A DNA stretch of 64,000 bases, taken from positions 46,861,894 to 46,925,893 of the forward strand of contig JAJLRJ010000005.1 of assembly GCA_024195265.1 (NCBI GenBank). Reading direction: 5' to 3'. The notes under the pieces are model-generated. The model was given only the letters and a program-made list of their open reading frames with translations, was not told the origin of the DNA and did not search any database. Made by a program: the position numbers and the translations under genes. The stretch comes from Dendrophyllia cribrosa. Its lineage: Eukaryota; Cnidaria; Anthozoa; Scleractinia; Dendrophylliidae. Shown here piece after piece: positions 26,117 through 33,352 of the stretch (the first letter of the stretch is position 1; each line of letters begins with the position of its first letter).

Positions 26117-27559
26117 TCAAGACCTCGCACGCTTGGTGATCCTTTCAACAAGGAAGGCCACCACGGCAAGGATGAGCAGCCAGGCGTGTTCACCCAGATA
26201 TGAGATGACCGACCCGGCCGCTTTGAAGATGAAGCTCACAATTGAGCCAATGAGGCCAGGCAGTGCGCTGGCTGCTTTTTTGCCAAGCTCTTTAAGCCCA
26301 TTGCCAATAGCCTTGGTGGCCTTTGCCAGGCCGTTCAAGGTGGCGAGTACCACAGCGCTGATGGTTATGCCGGCTGCCAGAACAATCGCTTGCAGGGTCC
26401 ATCCGTATTTCTTGAAGATTTCTCTGACCCTCTCTCTCAAAGACATGCCTCTTTCCCGCACCTCAATTTCTGTATTGAGCCTTGCCAGCTCTGCATTGTG
26501 TTCTTCAACCCGGGCTTCCGCTGCTTCTCTTTCAGAGGGAGACGTGTTCTCATCCTCTATGGCGCGCTTGTCTTCAGCGTTCTGCCGTTCAAGCTCGGCT
26601 TCTCTTTCGTTTAACTCATCAAGGGATTTAGTTGAGTTTAGCCCTGCTTCAAGTTCATTTCTTTCCTTCTCTTTCTCAGCAATGCGTGTTCTTATTTTGT
26701 CAGTCTTTGCCTGTTCTTGGGTTCGTTGTTTTTGTATTTTTTGCAGGGACCCTAATTCTTTTTTCTGGTTTTCAAGATCTCGTTGAAGATTCTTTTTCAA
26801 CAGTTTTAGGCGGTCTATCTCGGCTTCATTTTCAACGCTTGAACCGTGTTCCTGCTCCAGAGCCTCCACCCTCGCTTGAGTTTGCTCAATTCTGTTTCTG
26901 AGGTTTTGCACCTCATTTGCTGCTTGTTGTTGTTCCACAGCAACCCTTTCATTCTCATTCAGTTGTTTTTCTGCCTCCTTCAATCTTTGTCTTTCTTCCC
27001 TTATTGATGCATTCTCTTCAGAGACAAGCTCTTCAGCGCTTGGGCCAAGAGATGTTTTGAACTTGTCTGTGAACGATTTAAGAAAGCTCCCATCTTGCTT
27101 GAAAATAAGAGATTCGCCGCCCTTTGGCCCAAAGGAAACTATTTTGCCATCATTTGCTGGTTTCCTACCAAAACCAATTGGGCCTAAGTTCTGGATGTTT
27201 ACTTTTGGAAAGCGCCTTTTGATCCAGTCCATGGCTTTATCGACCATCTCTGCTTTATCAGTTGCGTCTGAGAAGTCACTAAGAAGAGGGACGGTTTCAG
27301 GGTCACCTGGCAACCCACTTTCTTCTCTAGGCAATGTATGCATTGCAATATGCTCGCCAGGACGATATGGGGTGGATGCACCGCCTGGTTCAAAGGGTTG
27401 CGTGGTGTCGGGCCCGGTGTCTTGGGTCCATCGGCGGCGTTCTTCTTCTGACATTTGATTCCACATAACTTCAACCTCGTCATCGTCATCACCGCCATCG
27501 TGGTCAATCCCATGGTCAACCCAAGGATTATCGGGCATATCTCCTCCACCTTCTGCCAT
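26117..27559 (-). CDS. Coiled-coil protein with C-terminal membrane region
   Basis: A 480-residue protein. Residues 1-60 are acidic (a run of five Asp/Glu). Residues about 160-370 are Glu/Gln/Lys/Arg-rich heptads forming a long coiled coil. Residues about 390-470 contain hydrophobic segments (IVLAAGITISAVVLATLN; a Gly/Ala/Lys amphipathic stretch; LIGSIVSFIFKAAGSVISYL; WLLILAVVAFLVE) before a basic end. The C-terminal part is the sort of amphipathic-hydrophobic module used by viruses for membrane disruption or fusion, comparable in idea to adenovirus pVI; this is inference only. It is transcribed divergently from the capsid gene over a 53-bp shared promoter region. Confidence 0.75.
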   Translation of the reverse strand: MAEGGGDMPDNPWVDHGIDHDGGDDDDEVEVMWNQMSEEERRRWTQDTGPDTTQPFEPGGASTPYRPGEHIAMHTLPREESGLPGDPETVPLLSDFSDATDKAEMVDKAMDWIKRRFPKVNIQNLGPIGFGRKPANDGKIVSFGPKGGESLIFKQDGSFLKSFTDKFKTSLGPSAEELVSEENASIREERQRLKEAEKQLNENERVAVEQQQAANEVQNLRNRIEQTQARVEALEQEHGSSVENEAEIDRLKLLKKNLQRDLENQKKELGSLQKIQKQRTQEQAKTDKIRTRIAEKEKERNELEAGLNSTKSLDELNEREAELERQNAEDKRAIEDENTSPSEREAAEARVEEHNAELARLNTEIEVRERGMSLRERVREIFKKYGWTLQAIVLAAGITISAVVLATLNGLAKATKAIGNGLKELGKKAASALPGLIGSIVSFIFKAAGSVISYLGEHAWLLILAVVAFLVERITKRARS

Positions 27560-27612
27560 CGTGGGTATATAAATATAAAATATAAATTAAAATAATTACA
27601 CAAATATATACC
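27560..27612. promoter_or_regulatory. Divergent promoter between coiled-coil and capsid genes
   Basis: Fifty-three bases, almost pure A/T. Toward the minus strand TTTATATACCCACG precedes ATG; toward the plus strand AAATATATACC precedes ATG. No CAATTG box is present, as for other virion genes. Confidence 0.7.
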
Positions 27613-28863
27613 ATGGCTGTGCAACCGAATCTACTTCCATCTCACAGTGAAAAGACACTGGGCGCCATGAAGGCAGAGCGAACCGTTAAACGCATCACAT
27701 TCAACCCATCTGAGGCCAATCCCGGCGAGACACTGTACGTCTCGGTGCCTAAGCTGGGCGAGCACGATGTCATTGTGTCCGACTCACTTGCACTGGTGTT
27801 TAACATCAACCTAGCCGGCGGCAACGCTAACAACTATCTCGTGCAAAATGTTTCTCGGGCCCTGGTTGACAGGTTCGTTGCAAAGTTTGCCGCCACCACT
27901 GTCCAGGACACGGTTGGGTACGACATCTACAAGATCTTCGAAGACTTATTCAAATCAACCGATGAGCGGGACAACATGCTTATGGAGGGCATTCAGAGTG
28001 TGGGTTTGTGTAAGATTCGCTCTGGTGCTGGCGACAAGCCGACCTCCAGCGTGGATGCAGAGAACAAGCTTGAGACAATATATAAAAACAAGTATCGCAT
28101 CAAGCTGGATCACCAGATTCTGACAGATCATGGAATCATGTACCCTCAAGCCCTGTATAACGATCTGGTCTTCGAACTAACCCTCGCCCACGCAAGCCAA
28201 GTTGTCCGGGGCTCAGACACAAGCAAGCTCGTGTACAAGTTGGAAAACATCCAGCTGGAGTATGAGACGATCAGAAGTAAGACTCTGGCCGACGAAGCAA
28301 CAAGCGCTTACACTAGCGGTAAGGAGTTCGCTTATGACCTCGTAATGCGAGATCGGGTGCATCCCTTCACAAAAGGCGTTGACACTCGGATGAATCTTCG
28401 GGTTAACCCACAGCGCCGGTCTCTCAAGGGCATCCTCTTGCTGTTCATCAATCCCTATGTAGCGGGTGCTAGGGACTCTGAGAGCTATTTCAACCCCGAC
28501 ATCACCAAAGTGAAGGTCACAGTCAACGGGGTCCCAAACAGGATCTACAACGAGGGCATCAGTGGTACTGACATGTGGAGAGAGAGAACCCGGCATTTTA
28601 CCCCACACACGGACGGCAGGCCCAACATGAACTTGACCAAATATCTTACAGGTAACAAGTTTGGGCTCTGGATTGACCTGCGGTCCATGGCAGACACAGC
28701 CCTGCACGGCAACGGCCAACGGCTCGTCAACACACAGGATGGAGTGCAACTCGAGATCGAACGAGACGGCAAAGGCTCGGGAAACGCACTCTGCCACATC
28801 TTCACCGTCTCAGACTCACAGATGCACATCCAGGGCAAGCAGCTGGCATCTGTACAGTACTAG
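27613..28863 (+). CDS. Probable double-jelly-roll major capsid protein
   Basis: A 416-residue protein, open from a clean ATG two bases after TATATACC. The sequence is beta-rich throughout, has no membrane segment and no enzyme motif, and shows two halves joined near residue 215-230, in keeping with a tandem jelly roll. Related proteins are conserved in cnidarian Polinton copies next to the ATPase gene, the usual capsid-ATPase order. At 416 residues it is short for a Polinton hexon-like protein but within the range of double-jelly-roll capsid proteins of PRD1-like viruses. Main uncertainty: the 521-residue protein could instead be the major capsid protein. A fold prediction would settle this. 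Confidence 0.75.
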   Translation: MAVQPNLLPSHSEKTLGAMKAERTVKRITFNPSEANPGETLYVSVPKLGEHDVIVSDSLALVFNINLAGGNANNYLVQNVSRALVDRFVAKFAATTVQDTVGYDIYKIFEDLFKSTDERDNMLMEGIQSVGLCKIRSGAGDKPTSSVDAENKLETIYKNKYRIKLDHQILTDHGIMYPQALYNDLVFELTLAHASQVVRGSDTSKLVYKLENIQLEYETIRSKTLADEATSAYTSGKEFAYDLVMRDRVHPFTKGVDTRMNLRVNPQRRSLKGILLLFINPYVAGARDSESYFNPDITKVKVTVNGVPNRIYNEGISGTDMWRERTRHFTPHTDGRPNMNLTKYLTGNKFGLWIDLRSMADTALHGNGQRLVNTQDGVQLEIERDGKGSGNALCHIFTVSDSQMHIQGKQLASVQY

Positions 28864-28898
28864 GCACACACGAACAACACACGCACAACACACGTACA

Positions 28899-28911
28899 TA
28901 TTATATACCCA
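28899..28911 (+). promoter_or_regulatory. TATATAC promoter upstream of ATPase region
   Basis: TATTATATACCCAC ends seven bases before the ATG at 28919. There is no comparable box directly before the ATPase Met at 29088. Confidence 0.6.
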
Positions 28912-28918
28912 CAATCCC

Positions 28919-29137
28919 ATGTCCAGCCCCATGGCCACAAAGCAACAAGCCACAAACAAGATCAACTTCTATGCCAAGCCGGCTCCCCTGTCATCTACCA
29001 GAACTCTATCGCACAATGAAATACTAAGACTTCTGGCAAAGGCCCCCTCCCCACCAAAACATGAACCAGCTAATATAGCGGCTGGTTATGGACCCAAGAA
29101 AGCTGCCATTCAACGCTCTAATCGTGGGCCCCACTAA
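28919..29137 (+). CDS. Small ORF overlapping the ATPase start (possible split ATPase N-terminus)
   Basis: A 72-codon frame, Lys/Pro/Ala-rich and without motif, which begins just after a TATATACCC box and overlaps the first 50 bases of the ATPase frame in a different phase. Since the only promoter in front of the ATPase belongs to this frame, two readings are possible: a genuine small gene with a downstream ATPase start reached by reinitiation or leaky scanning, or the original ATPase N-terminal extension separated by a small indel near 29085. I cannot decide. Confidence 0.45.
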   Translation: MSSPMATKQQATNKINFYAKPAPLSSTRTLSHNEILRLLAKAPSPPKHEPANIAAGYGPKKAAIQRSNRGPH

Positions 29138-29690
29138 CTCTGGCAAGACACAGTATCTTCTAAACCAACTGCGAGGCCCCTTTAGGGGTTGTTTTGATTA
29201 TATCGTTTTATTCTGCCCCACATTTGTCAAGAACAAGACATACGATGGCTTCGTGGACCGCGATCCGCACATCTTCGTGATTGTCTGCCAACAGCATGAG
29301 ATCGAAGCCTGGTTGAAGCTGGCGAGCTTCTTTTTCACATGCACTAACACTTTATTCATTCTCGATGACTGCGCCGCCTCCAAAGATGTCAAAGGCCGCA
29401 CGAGTCAGCTGGTCAATCTGGGGTTCAGCGCAAGGCATGATGGCATATCCGTGTGGGTCTTGACCCAGCAGATCACCAGCATTGCCAAGCCATATCGTGA
29501 TAACATTGCAGCGATCGTGCTCTTTTACACGCCCTCCAGCAAGACCACCAAGGCCATCTTCGAAGACTATGCCGGCGAGCTCTCCCATGAGGAGTACAAA
29601 GAGCTTATTGCAAGGCTCAAATCCCGCAAGTTCTCCCACCTGGTTTTCTCTCTTAGGCACCCGTATGGAATTGAGTACAGGCACACATAG
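29088..29690 (+). CDS. A32/FtsK-HerA-type genome-packaging ATPase
   Basis: A 200-residue protein. Walker A is GPTNSGKT (residues 14-21) and Walker B is LFILDD (89-94); downstream WVLTQQIT (about 124-131) carries the conserved Gln pair used as the sensor/arginine-finger region in this family. Packaging ATPases of the A32 group pump the viral genome into the preformed capsid and are core genes of Polintons, virophages and adintoviruses. The N-terminus ahead of Walker A is very short; see the overlapping frame at 28919. The gene sits directly downstream of the capsid gene, the standard order. It is open with all key residues present. Confidence 0.9.
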   Translation: MDPRKLPFNALIVGPTNSGKTQYLLNQLRGPFRGCFDYIVLFCPTFVKNKTYDGFVDRDPHIFVIVCQQHEIEAWLKLASFFFTCTNTLFILDDCAASKDVKGRTSQLVNLGFSARHDGISVWVLTQQITSIAKPYRDNIAAIVLFYTPSSKTTKAIFEDYAGELSHEEYKELIARLKSRKFSHLVFSLRHPYGIEYRHT

Positions 29691-29738
29691 GCACCCACAC
29701 AAACACAGGCACCCACACAGGCACACAAATATAAACAC

Positions 29739-29750
29739 ACATATATATAC
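29739..29750 (+). promoter_or_regulatory. CATATATATAC promoter
   Basis: ACATATATATACC directly precedes the ATG at 29752. Confidence 0.65.
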
Positions 29751-29751
29751 C

Positions 29752-29991
29752 ATGAATGCGCCAACCAGCCTACACAAACTGTGTGTGCTTTCACAGCTTT
29801 TGGATGAATTGCACAAACACACACTTGATGCGCAAAACAAAATTATCAAAGCTGCTGGTGAGGAAGATCTTCGCCTCATGCTTCTCAACAGATATCCATT
29901 GCGGTTGAATTCTATGCCAGACACCATGGCGGGGCTTATACGAGAGCTTGAAACCCTTTTGCCCGACATCAAGAGAATTATTGAAAAATAA
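29752..29991 (+). CDS. Small helical protein
   Basis: A 79-residue protein, Leu/Lys/Glu-rich and predicted all-helical, with no cysteine pairs and no membrane segment. It begins immediately after a promoter box and ends in GAAAAATAAAAAAC, where the stop codon lies inside an AATAAA-type signal. Family not recognised. Position within the virion gene run and promoter class suggest a late structural or assembly role. Confidence 0.6.
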   Translation: MNAPTSLHKLCVLSQLLDELHKHTLDAQNKIIKAAGEEDLRLMLLNRYPLRLNSMPDTMAGLIRELETLLPDIKRIIEK

Positions 29992-30001
29992 AAAACAAAC
30001 A

Positions 30002-30013
30002 CATATGTATACC
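30002..30013 (+). promoter_or_regulatory. CATATGTATAC promoter
   Basis: ACATATGTATACCCG immediately precedes ATGATG at 30016, only ten bases after the previous gene's stop codon. Confidence 0.65.
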
Positions 30014-30015
30014 CG

Positions 30016-30633
30016 ATGATGGCTGCTGAAGACCAGGCCGAATTGAACGAAGTAATGCAGATGCTGGAGGCCACCCCTTGTGCAGCACCTCCCACAGGGC
30101 TAATTGGTGACAATGGCATTCCTGCCAAACGTGAGAGCCTTGCAATCCTTGTTTCAACTGGCAAGGCCAAAGAAGCTATCGGCGTGCAGCTCACACACGA
30201 TAATGTGGCGCGGTTGTCAGACAAGGACGTCGAGAAGTACTGCAAAAGGTACGAGGCCTACGTCGGCAACAAGACGACCGAATCCCTAATTGATTCCGCC
30301 ATCACGCTCGTGACCAAAGGCGTTGGTATGGTGGTCCCGATTGATGATGTGGCGAAGTTGCAGCAAGAACTCAAGAACAACTACATCATCAACCAGGAGC
30401 TGGCAAAGCTTGCTGGGGGTCTTGCCCTGCGATGCGGGCGATGGCTGGCGCTTGCCAATGCTGCTCTCATCACAACAAACCGCATCAAGTTTGACCGAGA
30501 TACTGACAAGGCGGCCGACTTGATAGAATTAGAAGCTCCATCCACACATCCAACCAGAGACAGTGAAGGTTATCCACTTGAGGGCTTTGATGAAGTTGGG
30601 GTGGAACCTGTGTTGACCTGGCAGGAACCTTGA
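30016..30633 (+). CDS. Conserved hypothetical virion-region protein
   Basis: A 205-residue protein. The first 45 residues are acidic and Pro/Ala-containing; residues about 65-170 form a conserved-looking helical core that includes a Ser-Asp-Lys-Asp-Val-Glu-Lys-Tyr segment, a Gly-Val-Gly-Met-Val-Val-Pro turn and a moderately hydrophobic Leu/Ala helix near residues 135-155. The tail is acidic. I recall uncharacterised homologues in cnidarian Polintons but no function. The last codons run into the minisatellite at 30617-30748, so the C-terminus may have changed recently. Confidence 0.65.
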   Translation: MMAAEDQAELNEVMQMLEATPCAAPPTGLIGDNGIPAKRESLAILVSTGKAKEAIGVQLTHDNVARLSDKDVEKYCKRYEAYVGNKTTESLIDSAITLVTKGVGMVVPIDDVAKLQQELKNNYIINQELAKLAGGLALRCGRWLALANAALITTNRIKFDRDTDKAADLIELEAPSTHPTRDSEGYPLEGFDEVGVEPVLTWQEP

Positions 30634-30748
30634 AGGAACCTGGCTGGAACCTGGCTGGAACCTGACTGGAACCTGACTGGAACCTGGCAGCAACCTGGTT
30701 CGAACCTGGCAGCACACTTATCAGCAAACTTATCAGCACACTTATCAC
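30617..30748. repeat. Minisatellite: GGAACCTGGCT and CACTTATCAGCA units
   Basis: About eight degenerate 10-12-bp units of GGAACCTG(G/A)CT are followed by three units of ACACTTATCAGC. The first unit lies within the end of the 205-residue gene. Confidence 0.9.
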
Positions 30749-30764
30749 AAGATAAATTAAAAAA

Positions 30765-30777
30765 TCATATATATACC
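30765..30777 (+). promoter_or_regulatory. CATATATATAC promoter
   Basis: AAATCATATATATACCCACG lies directly before ATG at 30782. The same string, in reverse, drives the gene at 23456. Confidence 0.7.
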
Positions 30778-30781
30778 CACG

Positions 30782-31261
30782 ATGGCCACACCACTCGAGA
30801 CGATCCCTGAAGAAACTCCAACTCCAACTCCAACACCTGCACGGGTTACCTCAGAGGTCCCGAAAACAAAGCCCGCAACAGAAAAGAACCCCGGCCGCGT
30901 TGCTTCTGGCAAAAGGCTAGCAGAGCGCAACCGCCTGGCCCGTGAAGCAAAGAAAAAGGCCGAAGAACAAAAGCCTGCACCCTCAGCAAGCGGAACAACA
31001 AGTGGCACAACAAGTGGCGCAACAAGTGACACAACAAGTGACACAACAAGTGACAACAACTCAATCTTTTATATTCTGGGGTTTGCAGGGTTGGCTGTCT
31101 CTCTTGCTGGTGTTTATTACCAACGCGAAGCCATAATGCAAAGGATTGGACGCAAATCAAACACACCAGCAACACCAGCAAACACACCACCAGCAGACAC
31201 ACCCGCTGCACCACCCCCATCTCGAATTCCTGTAAGACAAGGAATTAAAAACATGGAATAA
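30782..31261 (+). CDS. Single-pass membrane protein with basic N-terminal domain
   Basis: A 159-residue protein. Residues 11-20 are a Thr-Pro repeat; 36-64 are strongly basic (GRVASGKRLAERNRLAREAKKK); 67-92 are Ser/Gly/Thr/Asp repeats built from an AACAAGTG(G/A)C unit; 95-113 form a membrane segment; the tail is Pro/Ala/Thr-rich with scattered Arg. The basic block could bind packaged DNA while the membrane segment anchors it, in the manner of a core protein tethered to a capsid or inner membrane. This is inference; the family is not recognised. The stop codon overlaps AATAAA. Confidence 0.65.
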   Translation: MATPLETIPEETPTPTPTPARVTSEVPKTKPATEKNPGRVASGKRLAERNRLAREAKKKAEEQKPAPSASGTTSGTTSGATSDTTSDTTSDNNSIFYILGFAGLAVSLAGVYYQREAIMQRIGRKSNTPATPANTPPADTPAAPPPSRIPVRQGIKNME

Positions 31262-31268
31262 AAAAAAT

Positions 31269-31279
31269 CATATATATAC
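31269..31279 (+). promoter_or_regulatory. CATATATATAC promoter
   Basis: AAATCATATATATACTGGCC precedes ATG at 31285. The box begins only eight bases after the upstream stop codon. Confidence 0.7.
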
Positions 31280-31284
31280 TGGCC

Positions 31285-31557
31285 ATGAATCCTTTCAAAG
31301 TTGTGATGACTGGTGCTGCAATCGGAGGTGTGCTTCTTTTTTGGGGTGGATGTAACGTGGCCGCCATTGAAGCAGTTTTCGCAGTTTGCGACTTGTTAAT
31401 GAACAATCACAACGGACCCGAGTATGTGTTCGTGCCCGCGCCCGAGCCAGTGCCCGAGCCCGAGTCCGAGTCCGAGGCCGAGTCCGAGGCCGAGTCCGAG
31501 GCCGAGCCCGAGGAACCCCAATGCCGACGCCGAGGCCGAACCCGAGCCCGAGTCTGA
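31285..31557 (+). CDS. Small membrane protein with acidic Pro/Glu/Ser tail
   Basis: A 90-residue protein. Residues 4-38 are hydrophobic (one or two membrane segments with three Cys). Residues 50-77 are a Pro-Glu then Ser/Ala-Glu repeat encoded by GAGTCC/GAGGCC hexamers, and the end is Arg-rich. The hexamer array is also open in a second frame, where it would give an Arg-rich peptide, so the length of this tail is probably set by repeat slippage. Function unknown; promoter and position fit a virion membrane protein. Confidence 0.55.
   Translation: MNPFKVVMTGAAIGGVLLFWGGCNVAAIEAVFAVCDLLMNNHNGPEYVFVPAPEPVPEPESESEAESEAESEAEPEEPQCRRRGRTRARV
31432..31515. repeat. Coding GAGTCC/GAGGCC hexamer array
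   Basis: Degenerate hexamers encode the Pro/Ser/Ala-Glu tail of the membrane protein. Confidence 0.85.
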
Positions 31558-31575
31558 GGCAGAAAAATAAAAAAT

Positions 31576-31586
31576 CATATGTATAC
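31576..31586 (+). promoter_or_regulatory. CATATGTATAC promoter
   Basis: AATAAAAAATCATATGTATAC: the previous gene's stop codon and AATAAA signal are fused to this promoter. The ATG follows at 31599. Confidence 0.7.
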
Positions 31587-31598
31587 TGGACACAAACC

Positions 31599-31820
31599 AT
31601 GTCTGACAACAAGCTTGTGAAGTCTATCCTCGACGCCGCAACAATCACTGGCCATGTCGCCGGTATTGGTTGGATTGGGAAAAAGACCATCAAAGAGAAC
31701 TTCACTGCCGACCCCAATGCAAGCTTAATGAACTACGTCAAGTTCACAGCCGTCATGGCTGGCAGCATCGCGCTGAAGAAATATCTCGAAGACCAGAAAA
31801 TCCTCCCAGACAACATGTAA
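31599..31820 (+). CDS. Small conserved membrane-associated protein
   Basis: A 73-residue protein starting at the ATG after the promoter box. Residues about 10-27 (Ala/Ile/Thr/Gly-rich) and 44-60 (FTAVMAGSIAL core) are two weakly hydrophobic helices joined by a charged loop; the end is charged. Similar small proteins are known to me from cnidarian Polintons, without function. It lies in the run of small late-promoter genes between the ATPase and integrase. Confidence 0.6.
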   Translation: MSDNKLVKSILDAATITGHVAGIGWIGKKTIKENFTADPNASLMNYVKFTAVMAGSIALKKYLEDQKILPDNM

Positions 31821-31824
31821 AAAA

Positions 31825-31924
31825 CATATGTATACACACCAGCAACATCACACACCATCACACCAACAACATCACACACCATCACACCAGCAACACACCA
31901 ACATTGTAAAAAACATATGTATAC
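31825..31924. repeat. Duplicated promoter block with CA-rich tandem spacer
   Basis: The string AACAT(T)GTAAAAAACATATGTATACACAC occurs twice (about 31813-31840 and 31900-31928). Between them is a tandem of an AACATCACACACCATCACACC unit. The second copy serves the gene at 31954; the first has no gene of its own. Confidence 0.85.
31914..31924 (+). promoter_or_regulatory. CATATGTATAC promoter of decayed membrane-protein gene
   Basis: CATATGTATACACACG lies 29 bases before ATG at 31954. Confidence 0.6.
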
Positions 31925-31953
31925 ACACGACCACAATAGCCTCGATTGCAATA

Positions 31954-32373
31954 ATGGCCCTTGGCGCTGTTCTCAATGCGACCGCTTTCACTGGCGGCAA
32001 TTATCTCGCGAAATATCTGTCTGGTGATAACGGGAAGGCAGCAATGGATGAGAAAATCCGGCATGACCGCGCCCTGGAACAATACCAAGCGGCTTACGCC
32101 AAATACCAGAAGGACCGCACCAAGCTCCTCGACTGAATTGCAGCCAACGATCGGATTAAACACCAAGCTAGCAAAAACTTTCAAACCACCGACCAAGCCC
32201 TGGCCTTGTATAACCAGACGCACCAAACACAACCAGATAAACAAATCAAAGACTAGAAAGAGCCTGTCTTCTCGGACTTCTACAAGCCCAGCCCACAACA
32301 ACAGACTGGTGAACTTGCGTTCATTGGAGGCACCCTGCTTGCTGGCGGGTATGCGGCTTATCGCTTTCTGTAA
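31954..32373 (+). pseudogene. Decayed small structural/membrane protein gene (two nonsense codons)
   Basis: One reading frame runs 140 codons from ATG 31954 to TAA 32371-32373, interrupted by TGA at 32134-32136 and TAG at 32254-32256. Sequence character continues unchanged across both stops: a Gly/Ala-rich start, a charged helical middle and, after the second stop, a hydrophobic Gly/Ala/Leu segment at the end. The downstream promoter for the integrase begins right after the final TAA, which supports the longer original extent. I infer a once intact single-pass protein that has lost function. A single-exon read-through product is unlikely. Confidence 0.65.
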
Positions 32374-32378
32374 ACAAA

Positions 32379-32388
32379 CATATATACC
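32379..32388 (+). promoter_or_regulatory. CATATATACC promoter of integrase gene
   Basis: ACATATATACCACG begins seven bases after the preceding TAA and lies 12 bases before the ATG at 32401. Confidence 0.65.
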
Positions 32389-32400
32389 ACGCGCCCCCCT

Positions 32401-33328
32401 ATGGAAGCCAAACTCTCAAAGATCTATTACAGCCCGAAAGGCTACTGGAAAGGTCTTGCCGCTGTCTAAAAAGCTAGCTGCAGCAGCTAAGGTCTCTGAC
32501 GATGTCGCAAGGAAATGGCTGATCAAACAAGCCCTTTGGCAAGTTTACCTCCCGCCGCCACGCCGTATCCCTCGCCCCAAGTTTGATGTCTCATCACCCA
32601 ATGCAGTGCATCAAGCAGATCTTCTCTTCCTGCCTCACGACAAACTTCCTCGTGGGAGAAAGGTGTACAAATACGCATTAACCCTTGTGGATGTGGCTAG
32701 CCGTTACAAAGCAGCAGAGCCCTTAACTTCGAAAGAGTATGAAGAGGTGGCTAAAGCATTTGCGCGGATTTACAGACGAGGGCCTTTGAAATGGCCTCAG
32801 CTCTTGCAAGTTGACCCTGGGAAAGAGTTTATGGGGGCTGTGACAAAGGCCATGGAAAACAACAAAACGACCATTCGCCGCGGGAGGGTTGATATCCACA
32901 GAGACCAAGCAATTGTGGAGAGATTCAACCGCACCCTGGCTGAAAGACTGTTTGGTTATCAGTATGCCGTTGAAATGAATATGCCCTCTAGTCGTTCGAC
33001 TGCTTGGGTTAAAAGACTGCCAGAGGTTGTCTCGGCCTTGAACAATGAAGTAACCAGGCTGACTGGCAAGAAGCCAAAGGATGCAATCAAAGAGAAAGCA
33101 ATATCCTCCAAACCCGCGACTCCATATGCTAGGCCTATTGGGGTGAATGAGAAGAAGCTCCCTCCCCGGGTGAGTGTGAGATATCTTTATTATCCCGGTG
33201 AGCTAGAAGGGGGTGGGAGGCGTGCGACTGATCCGATCTGGTCTTTGAAGGTCTACAACATTGAGAAGGTTGTCACCAAGCCAGATGCGCCTGTCGTATA
33301 TTATCTCTACGACGGCCCCAAGATATGA
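32401..33328 (+). pseudogene. int: DDE (retroviral-type, RVE) integrase, frameshifted near its N-terminus
   Basis: The integrase joins the element's ends to host DNA. The catalytic triad is intact: Asp in QADLLFLP (codon at 32618), Asp in VDPGKEF (32813) and Glu in IVERFNRTL (32918), giving the D,D-35-E spacing of retroviral and Polinton integrases. A C-terminal SH3-like region with Tyr-rich strands follows. The start expected from the promoter is ATG 32401, but that frame stops at TAA 32467-32469. The main part continues in the +1 frame from about 32460, so a single extra base near the Val-stop junction breaks the gene. The catalytic part is open for about 290 codons. Without the shift it would be close to normal Polinton integrase size. 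A recoding event is possible but less likely. Confidence 0.88.
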
Positions 33329-33339
33329 GTTGATGGTGG

Positions 33340-33351
33340 TGCCCGCGGGCA
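33340..33351. terminator. Palindrome between convergent integrase and polymerase genes
   Basis: TGCCCGCGGGCA is a perfect 12-bp palindrome in the 24-bp gap between the two stop codons. It might mark a shared 3' end; no AATAAA is seen, so the role is a guess. Confidence 0.3.
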
Positions 33352-33352
33352 C

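Noticed and set aside
26133..26786. 217-codon plus-strand frame inside the coiled-coil gene
   Set aside because: Ser/Leu-rich mirror of a Glu/Lys-rich coiled coil; a typical shadow frame.
28213..28797. 194-codon minus-strand frame opposite the capsid gene
   Set aside because: No promoter, no motif, and fully overlaps the capsid coding region.
29352..30245. 297-codon minus-strand open frame opposite the ATPase
   Set aside because: It runs antisense to the ATPase and two other genes with good motifs and promoters, has no promoter box and shows no recognisable family.
31961..32460. Open extension upstream of the integrase catalytic frame
   Set aside because: It overlaps the decayed small gene in another phase; the integrase promoter is at 32379, so the upstream part is accidental.
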